Origin: Karalla daura
Lineage: Eukaryota; Chordata; Actinopteri; Chaetodontiformes; Leiognathidae
Assembly: GCA_029224185.1 (NCBI GenBank)
Contig: CM055191.1
Coordinates: 21,008,172 to 21,072,171 of the forward strand
Length of the DNA: 64,000 bases
Direction: 5' to 3'
In this document: positions 13,201-25,052 of the stretch, piece after piece
Layout: every line of letters begins with the position of its first letter
Position numbering within the stretch: position 1 is the stretch's first letter
Position numbers and translations under genes: made by a program
Notes under the pieces: generated by a model
The model's input: the letters and a program-made list of their open reading frames with translations, nothing else
Told to the model about the DNA's origin: nothing
The model's database searches: none

Positions 13201-16200
13201 ATGTATTTGGAAGTCGTGACAAGTAACCACTGTGTCGCATTATAAAACACTTGCAGGCGCAGGCTTAACGTGTGAAACATTTGGTCCCCTCCGTGCACCA
13301 GAAACGGCATTACTTGCACAGGAATGCGTCCAAAATAATTGACTCATGTAACATTTATTGTATTTTTATAAAGCTGCGGTTTCGTTATGTAACACAGCAA
13401 CGCGTCACATCTTAGCATGGCACGGCACACGGAGCACAGCGCTAGTCCAGTCAGATGGGCCACCTCTGTGGTTTATCCTGCGATACAGAAGGCCGGATGG
13501 AGCTATTTTGTTGAAAGGGGACACGATTTGACACAGTCCAGCTATAAATGATGCTACGTTCAGAAACAGTCCCCTTTCAGGGGCCCCCATCGCAGTATTT
13601 GCAGTAGTACTGGGCCTCCGCCCAGTGGTCCAGTCCAATGATGATGCTTTCATCATCTCATTTCCATAATATTCAAATGCATGATGCGGAAGATGCTTTT
13701 TGCACGCCATCCTCCCAAGCAAACAAACAAACAAACTGTGTGTGACTGCTGTATTCAGACGAGTTCTGGTGCCGGCGGCTCTGACTCACCTGTCCGGTGT
13801 ACGCAAAATCCAGCGCGTGCTTCAATCCAACGCTGGTCACTCCTTGAAGAGTCACTTCGTCCGCCTCGCTCTCCACCATGCACAAGCTGAACATAGCCTG
13901 ACGACACACAGCGCACACACGAAGGTCAGCCCAGGGAGGCGCTTTTCACGGACATGTTACTTCTATTTTTGGCTGTTAAGACATAAAATGACACAAGCTG
14001 AGAACAATGCAGCCTCGCACATCTGTTACGTCAGTATTCATGGCCTGGAAAAAAAATGAACAGCCGTATGTGAGCGCGTTATAGAAACGGCATGGGAGTT
14101 AATCAAAACCCGCCAGACGTTACATCCTGGAGCCTCTCTCTATCGATTCACCTGCCTTACCCCCCGAGGTCAGCGGTAATAAATAGCACAATCAGTACTT
14201 TCTGTGACACTCCGTCTTTTCACCCCTTCTGTCACACGCACGCACACACACGCACGCACACACACACCCACACAGAGTCGCCCATGTGCGTGCCGCCCTC
14301 CATGTGAAATCAAAGTAATGGATGCAGCGTCTACAGTCTGGGCCCGCTGTGCATGCGTCCAGCTTGCTGCTCTCTAATCAAAGCTATTGACTGGTGTCAC
14401 ACCATGAGGGGCTGACAGATCCATTGATCAGCGCCAACCAGCAGAGCGCAGCAGTATCAGGAGGGAGGAGACAGAGGAGGGTCAGATGTGGCCACGGCGA
14501 AGATCGTCTCCGCTACCTATCCTTCTCGCTTATGGAGACGGACAGGCAGGTCATGAAGCTTTTGAGATGGGAGTCGAGATATCTTTTTTTATTTGAGTGT
14601 GTGTGTGGGTGTGTGTGTGTGTCTGAAAACACCATAAATTTATTTGGAAAAGCAATTCCGGCTGCTGTAGACAGTTTCCTCGCCCCGGGATAGCGATCAA
14701 GCTAACTCGCAATCCCACATATCTCTTAGATCGCAGTTTGTAACACAGTCACTGTGCACTATCTCTGCAAGCTGGTGTATAACAGAATTACAGACCTCCA
14801 AAGGCCCCGGGGCGGGCCAGTTAGCGTGGCATCTCTCTGTCATAAAAAAAAAAAACCTCATTTATTTCTCCCGAAAACTCATCCAATTCTCCATGATTCA
14901 CAGCACCCGTGAACTTTAACCAGGGCCCCTCCTCTCCCCTGGCCAATGGCCCCCGTCCGCATCATGAGGATGATTCGTGGGACAGGGTTGACTCGAGGTC
15001 ACGCTGAGCTTTAACCAAGGCCCGCGCGTCTCTCCTCAGAGCTCAGCCTCGTTGAATCACCGCCGTCCTAATTAAAAATCCACCGGTCCGCTGAGCACAG
15101 GAGGGCCCGCAGCCCCACCTGGGGCCAGATGGTGACTGCGCCGCGGTCAGTGTGTAGTCAAGGGAGGAAAAAGACGGCCGAGCACGCAGAGCTGAGCAGG
15201 GAAACGTACAATGGGAGAGTGTGCGTGCGTGTGCGTGCGCACGGAAGTAGCGAGCCGCTGTTTTTAGCCTGGCCCCTTGTCCCCCCCGTGTGCGCGCCGA
15301 GGTTGAGGCAGGGCACCCTGAGAGTGTTGGCAGGGCCGCCCCCCCCCGGCACCCGGCGCTCCTGACCTTGGCGGAAGGGAGCGCTGCTGGTGACGGATGG
15401 CTCCTCTGACTTGGTGCTATAGATCCGGTGCAGAGGCAGCCCTCACTGCAGTCCTTTCACATGATGCTGCAGTGGGTGGGGGGGTGGGGGAGTGGAGTGG
15501 GGGGGGTGGAGGGGGGCAGAGCTGCAGCTCGCCCCGGCTGCCAGCAGGATTTATGCGTGCCTGCCTGTTGTGATCATACCACAGAGGACTTGTGACTGCC
15601 TCACGGAGCCACGGCAATTCTGCCTTTTTCACTGAGGTTGTTTTGATACCGGAGCCAAATATTTGACTCTCTACAGTGAGAGGCCTACGGCCGTAGTTAC
15701 TGGCGGATTTGTCACAGAAATCATGAGCGAAGATACAGAAAACTCCCAGAGCGCCGAAGGCTCAGCGCAATTTCTTTTCTTTTCTTTTTTTTTTAAGACG
15801 ATTTATCAGCGGTGTGATCGGGGGAAAAGAGGAGCTTGCGAAAATACATCTGGACCAAGACGCACGAAACCTTTCACTGGCAGATGGATCAATTGTATTC
15901 TTTCATGTCTTTGTAAAGAAATGCTGATTTAATTTTAATGCTTCCAGACCCGGCGATTTAATTAAGCCGTAATTTAATTGTCACAGTGGAGTAATGAATA
16001 CTCCCTTAAACTGCAGCTCTCTCCTCTTTAAAATAGGCATGACACAAGTAGAAAGACACACCCGTGATGATGTGACTGGCAAACACATATATTATTTTAG
16101 TGTCTCTACCGCAGCATAAATATCTAAGCCGTAAAGCCTTGAAATACTATTGTATGTATACACAATCTAAGCTTGCATCTGCTATCTGAGCCTGCTACTA

Positions 16201-17142
16201 TCTCCGTATTAGCAAATAACTGAACTTGGGGGAAAAGTAATGGATGCCTCGCTGTCCACCGGTAAATTATTTGACAAGCATACGCGCAACTGCACCCAAT
16301 GTTTCCACTTGTGACTTTAATTCCTGTCAGTCGCATTTATCACATCACCAGGTAGCAATCGGCTCCAGGTCACAGAGTGGAAACACGAGAACGGCATGGT
16401 GATTTGGAAACTTCAGGGCACTGTGCAAAACATGAAAATTTGGTTCATTCTTTTTTTGTTTTGTTTTGGACAATTTTGACCAATTGAAAGCAGCAGGAGG
16501 AGAATTCATCCATTGGTTTATTTCATCAACTGCGATTTTGATGCCAGCCAAATGTGAGAGCACCGGGGTAACAAAACACTGGCAGACGCTTTAGTATCAC
16601 CTGTTTGGCTCATTCCACGGGTTAGGAGCTTGATAGTCAACAGGTATTATGGTATGAAAGGGGCCCCTGGTGCAAAGTAAACATTATTGGTGAACAAAGT
16701 CAGCGACTGAATCCCCTTCTACTGGCTTCTTCACACAGCATCCAACATTTGTTTTGGCTCCGCACGAAGCGGTTAAAGCACAGCTTGTGTGAAATCCTTC
16801 CTCGAGACAAAGCCAGCTTTGATACGGGCACTGTCATGACTGCAGGGCTGGCAGACGACATTTCTCCGTACCACAAAGGAGAAATTGAGGATGTGCCGGC
16901 GTTTGTGCGTCCGTGTTTGCGTGCGTGCGTGCGCGTGTGTGGGCGCTGCGGCTGAGCGTGATGCATGACGCTGGTGTGACTGATCTCAGCCGTCTCGGCA
17001 ATGTGACGGCATTGGAGGAGGCAAGGTGACGCATTCAGGACGTGTCTCAGGTGAACAGCTCGCGCTCGGTCGGAGATTTCGTTACGATCTCCCGCGTCCG
17101 CCGGGCTCGATAACGTGTCATAATCCGTGTGCGAGGTGTGCG

Positions 17143-17196
<54 letters not shown>

Positions 17197-20165
17197 ACGA
17201 GAGAAGGCAGGCGGAGCGAGGGGCCACGGCCGCCGTCTCTCGACACGAGGCACCTTCATTTGCTGCGGTAAATGAACTAAATGAGAGCCAGCGGTGGAGT
17301 CAGATGACAAAGTGGAGATAATGCCGTTAAGCCCCCACGGAGGAACGGGGGGGTGGGGGGCTGAGTTTTCTTGCTCACTGTAACAGGCTGATCTAATAAC
17401 CCGAGCTGGTGGAACAACGGCGCTCGCCAGCTCGGCTCGGCTCAGCTCAGCCGGGACATGAGAGAGCGGCCTCTCAGAAACGCCAGCAGCCGGGGAACAA
17501 AAAAGAAGTGAGGAGGACGAACAAAAGGAGAGAGGAGTGTGCGACTCGCCCACCCTCAACTCTCTGCAGAGAGAGAAGTAAAAATAACCAACACACACAC
17601 ACACACACACACACGGACGTGCTCTTGCACACAGGAGGAATAATCCCTGGGCAACTTGGACGTATTTAATCTGCCTCTCATTTTCAAGAGGGATTAATTT
17701 CTGCCTCCTAATCTGCTCAGCGCCCCCTAAATCAAATCTCATCGGTGCACTTTTCCCTGTGCGTCCCTGTCTCCCGTCTGGCTGTCTACCTACAGCTACC
17801 TCCGCGGCTTAGCTCCGGCTCAGGCTCAGGCTGATCAGAACGCCCGGGAGCAAACACTAAGGCTCCATCCAGGTGGGCCGGCGTGGGATGAGCTGCTGTG
17901 TGGAACATGTATCTGAACCTGAATGCGGCGTGTAGCCGCTGCGTGTGTGTGTGCGCGCAAACTGGACTATTTTTGTGGCAAATCAAAAAAAAAATTCAGT
18001 CTTTGAGATGGAAGACTGAAGGCTCAATTTGAAGCCATTGCGGAAATGGTGGTAATCTGCGCTAATGGAGCGAGCACAGTTAAACTGATAGCTGCTTTGT
18101 ACAGATATATAAGCGACCGCATAACCTTTACAGTCTGATTATCCTAATACAATACCAACTCAGTGTGCGCTCGATCTCAAATCTGCATAATCTTCCTTTT
18201 TCGCAGAGGGGGAAGGTGCTGCAAGGTGTTTGGCCCGGCACTCACCCTGAAGTAATCGCTGCACGCTGCCAGGACGGCTTTGTGTGCGTGGAACTTCTGC
18301 TCGCCGGCCACCAGGGTGACGTCGCACAGCAGCCCGTCCTTCCTCTGCTGGTTGAGGGCGGAGAGCACCGAGTCCTGGTGGGACTTTGACTGACATAGCC
18401 TCTGTCCTGTCAGCATCTCCCTGCTGCAGGGCACACAGATCAGGCTTTTCAAAACAAACGCAGCACAGACAAGAAACACATTTCCACGCACAATTTCAGC
18501 CTCACAACTCTCAAGTATCAAGTATCACACCAGTACGTCTGAGAGACTGCGGCTGACCGGCAGACTGATGGACCACTGTGGATCCTCGTGTCGGCAAACA
18601 CATCCCGCTCTCAGTCCTTCCCCACCCCGTCCGTCCAAATCCACCTCTGTCCACTCACATCTGCGGCAGTCACTCTAAATGCCGCTGTCTGCCAGGAGGC
18701 TTGCTCTGTCACCTTCATGGTGATGGGGCGTAAAACAGAGGGAATAATGGGTGTGTGCGTGGGCGGGCGCGTGTGCGCGCCACAGGCCAGAGGTTGGATG
18801 AATGATGAGTCAGGCTGTTTGTTTGGTGGCGGAGGGAAGCGCCACGGGAGGAGAGGACGAAATTTGCCTTGCTGGAGCGGAGGGAGGGGAGATTACATGA
18901 TTTCACAACCCCCGGGGGGAGGGCGTGTACAGGATTTGAGACGGGATGGAGCCCTTTGATGCCCTTGATGGTAATTAATCTATGAGAATATACAGATGAC
19001 AATATAATCTCATAATCTTAATCAGTTTGGAGCTGCGGACCATGAAGTGTCGGGCGCCTTTAAAGGGCGACTCCGGGTGATTTAGTGTCGCGCTCTCGCC
19101 GAGCTTGCTGATTCACAACAGGTCAAATTAGAGGCAGGTTGAGATGGATTTCCCATAATGCAACCAACAGCAGTTTAGAGCTGCGTGCCCTCGGGCTCAC
19201 TTGTTTTCTTTTTTTTTTAATGCGAGCATGTAAAGTTCAAACCAAAGCTGCTGTTTTGTGAGGCTTAGTGGGATGCCGCATGACTAGAGAAGTGACCTTC
19301 AGAAAGCTGAGAAAAATCTGAATTTCTGGCACCACCACTGGGGTTTACGGATGTCTCGCCCATGATGGCTTAAAAACAATATCTAAAACACGTCCGATTT
19401 CTGCTACAAACTAAGGCGAAACTCAAATCTGTTATAAACAACAGCCCCTGTGGGAACATGAAACGAGAGTTGAGCCGATCATCACATGTCTTTATAGACA
19501 TGTTATGGTATATCTGTCATACAATATCTGGTATATCTGTCAAACGGTAATCCACTCGGAGAGAACACAAACAAATTTGTCTTATAACTACAGATACCTT
19601 CCAGTGCATATTGTGATTAAGTTTGTTTTGAACTATAGCGCTCTAAAATAAAATAGTGACCGTGTGACCTGTTTATGAAGATTCCTGTCATCAGAAGCTC
19701 AAGCATGAATGGGCAAGCTTAAGGCTGACAGCTACAAGCTGCATTGAGAGTATGGCACAAATGTTTTGGTTTTGGTCTTCTCAGGGCGGCTGTCTGCTTA
19801 CAATAATAAAAAATGTTGCATACGCAGTCGTCTCCTCTTTCGGCCGTGAGATTTCCCACATCTAATGTTCACCACAGTCAATCGATAAGCAGCATAACAA
19901 CAAACAGAGAGCCAGCGCTGCAGCAACACAGTGCTCTTATATGGATCCGCTAGACAAAAAACAAACAGCACCTTCAGGCTCTGGAGAATGTGACTCCTGG
20001 TCTACATTTGCTGAAACAGCCAGCAGTACATTTCCCTGTGCATAGGCAGCCAGTGCATACTCCACTGTGCGCTCCGAGCCTGGAGCGTGCATGTTTGCAT
20101 GTTTACATCAAGTGTGTGTGTGCAGGGAGTAGGGTCACTCACCTGAGGCTGGGTTCAGAAGGCAT
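1070..20165 (-). CDS. klhl32: Kelch-like protein 32 (BTB-BACK-Kelch), 3' end outside window
   Basis: Eight coding exons in order: 20165-20143, 18420-18246, 13897-13790, 10334-10236, 7044-6829, 4083-3357, 3262-3204, 1262-1070. All have AG/GT borders and all phases agree, giving 1600 nt or about 533 residues; the human protein is about 620. Residues 1-8 come from a 27-nt exon. The BTB domain covers about 25-140, with the stretches EQKFHAHKAVLAACSDYF and AMFSLCMVE. A BACK domain covers about 145-250, with LYRVADLFHL and LKSDRLTSLSEEEIW. Kelch blades with Gly-Gly pairs start near 290 (LYIAGGRKREV, LFVVGGEVEHATGRTC, LYAVGGRNEL, LYVLGGNDLDYNNDR). BTB-Kelch proteins of this type usually work as Cullin-3 substrate adaptors; the target of KLHL32 is not something the sequence shows. 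A near-identical match to remembered human KLHL32, including HIDSYN and RILVRH, supports the name. The final kelch blade is missing at the edge. Confidence 0.94.
1699..1784. repeat. (GT)43 microsatellite
   Basis: 86 bases of uninterrupted GT in a klhl32 intron, the longest pure dinucleotide tract in the window. Confidence 0.98.
2008..2084. repeat. (AT)n microsatellite
   Basis: Nearly pure AT/TA tract with two small interruptions near 2029-2034. It lies in a klhl32 intron and is self-complementary, so it could extrude as a cruciform or vary in length. Confidence 0.97.
4235..4470 (+). mobile_element. decayed teleost interspersed repeat, retroelement 3'-tail type
   Basis: The run CCTGAGGTTTCTCCC, then CCCTGTCAGGG, then TTGTAAAGTGCCTTGAGA and an A-rich, GAGTTAA-like tail resembles the 3' portion of a very common fish interspersed repeat. 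Its consensus, from memory, ends in TTGTAAAGCCCCTTGAGG and a TTGACTTGA-type tail. The copy is diverged and has no open reading frame. The family name was not assigned. Confidence 0.55.
6180..6425. promoter_or_regulatory. possible intronic enhancer: cluster of TGATT/TAATCA motifs
   Basis: CTAATCAGAG occurs at 6211-6220 and again at 6351-6360. CTGATTA is at 6222-6228, CTGATTG at 6278-6284, CAATCAG at 6289-6295 and CTGATTG at 6412-6418. Six such cores in about 210 bases, two of them an inverted pair, suggest clustered homeodomain/PBX-like sites. This is inference from motif density only. Confidence 0.3.
8530..8655 (+). mobile_element. decayed tRNA-derived SINE-like element
   Basis: GTGGCCCAGTTCAGCAGG, then GAGAGTCCAAACC, then CTGAAGTGCCCTTGATCA and CACCGAGTCCG follow the layout of teleost SINE-like repeats. 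In those, a tRNA-like A/B-box region is followed by CTGAAGTGCCCTTGAGCAAGG (recalled family wording). The B-box is degenerate. It is probably inert. Confidence 0.45.
10184..10233. repeat. (GT)n microsatellite at a klhl32 splice donor
   Basis: GT/CA tract with a few CG interruptions. On the klhl32 sense strand the intron opens gtacacaca, so the repeat starts within a few bases of the exon end at 10236. Confidence 0.95.
10335..13789 (-). other. klhl32: klhl32 intron, no gene recognised
   Basis: Intron between the exons at 13897-13790 and 10334-10236. Mixed-composition DNA with a short CA tract near 11563-11583, a CT-rich stretch at 11731-11777, and GC-rich patches near 10900-11110 and 11930-12170. 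Long open frames exist on both strands but none resembles a known protein. Confidence 0.75.
13898..18245 (-). other. klhl32: klhl32 intron, microsatellites, possible conserved blocks
   Basis: Intron between the exons at 18420-18246 and 13897-13790. It contains CA/GT tracts (17145-17193 and 17590-17613 are the clearest) and G/C-rich stretches at 15290-15540. Complex, non-repetitive sequence at 14750-15130 could be conserved non-coding DNA. No coding exon was recognised. Confidence 0.75.
17145..17193. repeat. (GT)n microsatellite
   Basis: About 24 GT units inside a klhl32 intron. Confidence 0.96.
18246..18420 (-). CDS. klhl32: klhl32 coding exon 2 (start of BTB domain, NAGNAG acceptor)
   Basis: Encodes from the split Arg at residue 8 through MLTGQRLCQSKSHQDSV to ACSDYFR, the first half of the BTB fold. 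The acceptor reads ctgcagcag on the minus strand, so splicing can use either of two AGs three bases apart (exon start 18423 or 18420). Use of 18420 gives ...SLREMLTGQ; use of 18423 would insert one residue (...SLSREMLTGQ). The Met at 18416 is internal if the upstream 27-nt exon is used. Confidence 0.9.
18421..20142 (-). other. klhl32: klhl32 intron 1 of the coding part
   Basis: Intron between the small start exon and the BTB exon. No gene was recognised. It contains a lone CCCATAATGCA box near 19152 and AT-rich sequence at 19370-19860. Confidence 0.8.
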
Positions 20166-20169
20166 GCCC
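20143..20169 (-). CDS. klhl32: klhl32 27-nt exon carrying the start codon
   Basis: On the minus strand a strong pyrimidine tract and ctag precede GGGC-ATG. The exon reads ATG CCT TCT GAA CCC AGC CTC AG and stops at the donor gtgagt. This gives MPSEPSL plus a split Arg, which joins the next exon in frame as REMLTGQ. Human KLHL32 begins MPSERCLSIQEMLTG as recalled, so the start MPSE is conserved. Four untranslated bases precede the ATG, so at least one further 5' untranslated exon must lie upstream, to the right. Confidence 0.82.
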
Positions 20170-23100
20170 CTAGACAAAGGAAGAGGAGATGGCGGTGGAG
20201 GTGGAGGGGTGGCGCTGCGTGGCTCCGGAGGACTGTAGTCTCCTCTCTGGGAATGTACATCAGCCTGATAGGACAGAGCAGCATGTCAGCTTCACTCAGT
20301 CCATCCGCTGCAGCCAGCCGCACTGTGACAACCTCCTGTGCGACGTGTGAAGGGATGCAACCACGCGTCAAGCCTAATGACGACTTCTCCCTTCTGTAGG
20401 CACCGCAGCCGGCTTTGACAGTTCCCATCACTACTCTTTCCGGGCCTTTTCGTGGGTAAAGTGGAGGTGGAGCTGAGGCAGCAGCAGCCACATGCGACTG
20501 GACTTCAAAGGGGTGGGGGGGTAAACACGCTCAGCACTTCTCAAAGCAAGCTGGGTGTCCAAATTACAGCAAGTCCCTATGGTGTAGCTACAACCTTGAC
20601 ATAATGTGCTACACACCTGAATCCGATACGGCTCCCAGTCTCCTGCCAGATACAGCAAAGAAACAGAGGTCAGCGCAGATGCACAGCGAAACCCAAGCAG
20701 CTGTGGATGCTCTGGCTGGAACGCTACTACAGTAAGGCGCCGCAGGTCCTCCCCACAAGGATGTTTTATAGAGGCAGGCCGGTGTGCGTCTGGCTCACCT
20801 TAAGTGCAAGCAGGGCCAAGCTGGCTCCTCTGGAGAGTAGATCTGGAAGTATCGACCTGGCTATGAGTGACCTTCAGATGCATGGCCACGGGCAACTGCT
20901 CCTGATTGACATAGAGAGGGAGTGCACCCTGTGGTCCTGAGTCCAAACCTGCTGCTGTTCCTAAGTTGTAGCTTTACCTGCATCATTACACACCATCACA
21001 TCAGGAAGGCAAAGTGGGACTATATGATGATGGGTACACTGGCAATCTCTCCCTCCCACAGATGTTCCCACGATAGGTCCCTGAGGAAGTTTTGATAGCA
21101 ACCCACATTCATCTCAACAGCCATTTCTCGTAAACATTCAACGAGAGGGCACAACGACTTCCCATCATTTGGCCTCAGCAAAGATTAAGCATAACCGGGG
21201 GTTGGGTACATTTAGGTTCTGATAATCACAACAAGTCGGCCATTGTTCCCTACAAGAAAAAAAAACAGTAATCTCCTGACTGGAACCAAGCACGTTGGCA
21301 ACTGTTGTGTTTTACGCACCAGAGGAAGCTGCTGGGAGCGAGCCAGGAGAGGGGCGCACGGGAGCTGGGCTCGGGCTGGGAGGATGGCAGGATCGGCGGC
21401 TGCCACATAAGGAGACAGCTCCTGTGCATTGACTGTCACTTTCCCAACGCTCCCAGCTGTCAGAGCCCTCCCAGCAACAGGCCGGCGCCTCGGTCACCCC
21501 CCCACCCCCACCCCTTCCATCGGGAGCGCCGCAGCCCTGCTCCGTCCATCATCGGACGCAACAGGGCTGAGCCACAGCCACGGTCTGCTGGGTACGGCTT
21601 TCACGGGAATTGTCTTCATATACCACCGGCTCACGCACCTCATATGAATGCGCTGAGGTCCAGTCCCGTCCACTCCGGCGGAGTCCCCGCTGCAGCTGGC
21701 ATCAGATGTCCGGCCTGGGTCTCCTTCACATCACAGGAGGACAGAGGAGGAGGAGGAGGAGGAGAACAGACGAGCAGATGCACTCAGTCACGGCGGACAC
21801 TTGGCTGGTGACACTGTAGCACCTAGATTGTTACATCGTAACCACGCCTCTCCACGATCACATGGATGTGGACAGAGAGGGGGAGGCAGCGCCTCCGAGT
21901 GGACCAGCGCGACATTGCAGGCTGCGTGAATGGGTGGCCGTGTGTTTACTACAGAATCAAGAGTCAGATTTATTGGCAGGTGTTGATACATCTTCTTGGT
22001 TAGGCAGCCAGGAGGAATTTGCTTTGGCGAATGGTACAGGAAACACTCAGGTGGGTGACGAATTAACAGCACAAGACAGCAGCGCACATATGCTTTGTAC
22101 ACTGAACAAAAACTACAAACGACACTGTGGGAGTAGTAGAATATAATATGACATAAATATCTATTTCACATGAATTTTGTTACATTGGCTTGCAGAGTAT
22201 ATACCAAGAAAAAGTATACTGTCAGGATCTATCAGGATCAGTTAGTTTCTACATGAACTGTCTTGGTGGTCCATACTAACACCAGGGGTCCTCGTAGCAT
22301 CTCCGGAGGGTGGAGGATGGGGTGACCAAAGACCAACCTGGTGGCCCACGTTTTATATAGTTCTGGCTTACTCCTCACTTAACCTGAACCACACTGAACC
22401 TTTATTTGTAAAGAACTTCTGAAAACAACCAAAGCTAATTACTAATGTACTGCTCAACTACTAAACAATAAAGGAACACAGTAATAAATTAACATAAAAT
22501 AGTAGCCTATGTAAAACTATATACAAGAAGTACAATATTACCTGTTGGAACAGGTGCGTGCATCCTTGTTCATGTTTCACCTTAAATGTATTCTCCCACT
22601 CATCACATAAATTAGATAAACTTTTGCATTCTGGCATTCGTATGTCTGGCATCCCTGGCAGCCACAGTCCAAACTGTTTTCCTTTTTGGTCTCTACATAG
22701 TGGAACTGGTGGAACTTCTGAGCACCACCAGAGTACGAACATTCCCCTCTAACTTTTAGAAGCTCTTGAAGACCCTCTTTTTCCAAGAGCACCTCCTCTA
22801 CTAACCACTGCTCTGACCCCTCTTTACTATCCCTCTTCTTATACATTTTAGCCCTTGTAACAACCATGGCCTCTTGTACTGAAGTACTAATGCTATCCCT
22901 AAGAGTCAAGAAGAGTTGCATTGGACCAACTTGTTTGCCGAATGAGTAAATGTTTGTAAATGTCTTTTATCACCCCTTTATTATGTGGGGGGTTGGGTAT
23001 GGAACAGGTGTGGGTGGTGGGTTATTGAGGCTAAAAGCACTTGCTAACAGCATTGCTAACACTAACAGCATTGACTGGCCACACTACACAACTGCCTCAT

Positions 23101-24200
23101 TGCTCACAATTCATCACGACTCTGTGCAACTTTATAGGTTAATCAAGTGGTCATTGTAGTCAGCCATGGCTACACAAGTGTTGTGTGAAATATGTGATCT
23201 TTTGTGCATGAGTGAAAAAGAAACTATCAAGAATGGCATGGTAGGGTATGTCACATCAGGCCTAGGCAAGTAAAAAAACACTAACATGCTGGTCTTTTCA
23301 TTTGGACCTCATGGAGAGTTGCAGATGCGAAATCACAGGTTGTAAGTTATAATACACTGCATGATGATTCGCTGTTCCTGACTCTTAGAAATTGGGCCAG
23401 ACACTGGAAATCACTCGTGGCGACAAAATCGGACTGTACTTGTATAGTATGCATGAGGCATTAGGGAATGAACAGTGCCAAAATATAAGGAACTGCAGTG
23501 GTCCAGTTGTGATGTTGTAAAAGGATGAACTGCTCTCTAGATCTTTGAGGGGTAGTCCTCATAAATATGTTTTATTTCTGGCCAACCAACAGCATCTTAA
23601 ACTTATCATTATAGTTATAAAGCGTTATAAAGGTTTAATATGTGATTTTTTTCTGACCTTAGTCCATCATAGGGCTCAACGCAAATATACATCTTATTTT
23701 AGCTGTGAACACTATTAAAATAATATATGATAAAGACTTAGTAATACAAGATTTAGTGTAGTGTGGTAGTGTAGATTTGGCGCTGCATACTGTCTTAAAT
23801 AGATTTATTTTTATTGTAAATATATGTATTGGCAAACACTGTATAGATTCACAGACTTCCTATAAATCTATCAACATCTCCTTGCCAATACCTACATTTA
23901 AAAAAAGACGTCAGACGTTTTTTTTAAAAAAGACGTTAGATTTGTAAATCGACCCCGATATGATCGAGTATGGATCTGTCCCATTCACCAGGATCACGTC
24001 TGGTGCGTTCAAGAGCGCCTCGGCAATTTACAGCTCGCCTGCGAACTGTAGTTTGTGGCGATCCCTCTTCCGCGGCTCCTAATTTAAATTAGACGTTTGT
24101 GAGCCTCGGACACATTGAAACAATCTTAAAACGTTCAAACGTGCAAAATAAAACACAATATATTTGTTAATGTTTAATCGCTGAAATCGTACATAGCAAG
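20170..24200. other. klhl32 5' region and intergenic DNA to fzd6
   Basis: Must contain the klhl32 untranslated first exon(s) and promoter. One weak candidate is a minus-strand donor AAG|gtgagc near 20797. Another is the GC-rich stretch at about 21330-21800, a plausible CpG-rich promoter. From 22150 to 24180 the DNA is AT-rich, with repeat-like sequence at 21958-22140 and an unrecognised minus-strand open frame at 22577-22921. No gene model is supported here. Confidence 0.6.
21958..22140 (+). mobile_element. decayed dispersed repeat (TCAGATTTATTGGCAGG type)
   Basis: Opens TCAGATTTATTGGCAGGT. It continues with GAGGAATTTG, a GGTACAGGAAACA segment and TTTGTACACTGAACAAAA. The same order of short blocks recurs at 51148-51300, and the style matches a common teleost repeat that begins AATCAGMTTTATTGGCC and has an AAGGAATTTG block (family wording from memory). 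No coding capacity. Confidence 0.5.
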
Positions 24201-24204
24201 ATAG

Positions 24205-24377
24205 TCATCTGTCCCAGTGCGCCTGAAGGCGTCTCCACCTCACAGCAGCCCAAGCGGAGCAGTCTGGGGCACCGTGTTGAAGCCTGTGGCAGGAAGCACG
24301 CCAACAAACTCCCCTCAGAGTCACTCCGACGACTATCCATGTAGTCAGCTGTTACGCCGACTCCCGGGCAGCTGAGG
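24205..24377 (+). promoter_or_regulatory. fzd6: probable fzd6 untranslated first exon and promoter side
   Basis: A strong donor, GAGG|gtaagt at 24377/24378, ends a stretch with no good open frame. A matching acceptor, ctgactttcag|G at 25478/25479, lies upstream of the fzd6 start codon. The simplest reading is a 5' untranslated exon here with a CpG-rich region (about 24440-24770) just inside the first intron. The transcription start itself cannot be placed from sequence. Confidence 0.45.
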
Positions 24378-25000
24378 GTAAGTCTTCGTGTTTGTTTTTT
24401 TTTCCAGCCTCATACATTTTTAAACACTTTTGTGTGTGTGTGTGTGTGTGTGTGTGCCTCGGGGCGGCCGTCCCACCGCGGTAGCGGCGGATGTTTACTG
24501 TACTCTCCGGGGGGAAATGGCTTTTCTTACCCACTCACTTCCACTCCGTGAAAAAAACTACTCCGGGGACTTCGTAGTGACACCCGAGCGACGCGTAGGC
24601 CCGTTGAGCCTGCCCTGCGCACTGTGTTGTGGGTGTTGCATGGCAGATGTGCACCCTGTGCTAACTCCGCAGCGCTTGTTAGTAACTAACCACACAGGCT
24701 CACCACCCACACGGCCTCGCCGTCCCCACCGTGCACTTCCTAAACATATCAACGCTGCTGCGCTCACTCAGACCCGCTAATGCTGCCATCGGTGTCCGAT
24801 AACCATCAGACACTTAAGAACCCATATAAACAACTCCGATCTGGATTATCTAAAGCCCTTGTCTTCACATGGACGCGTTAAGTGTACTGAGGTTCACGCA
24901 TACATGTGTTTATATTGTGTATGTACTCAAATCAAGACCAGTGTTGGATGAATCCCTTTGGGAAACCCAAGGAAAGTGATACTTTCCCATTGAGTCACTG

Positions 25001-25052
<52 letters not shown>

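Noticed and set aside
17047..17742. 231-codon minus-strand frame in a klhl32 intron
   Set aside because: Long because it crosses a (CA)n tract without stops. No recognisable domain and no splice logic with klhl32.
19146..19165. Second ZNF143 box (TTTCCCATAATGCAACC)
   Set aside because: The left half fits, but the right half lacks the YYGCG end, and it lies within a klhl32 intron without promoter context.
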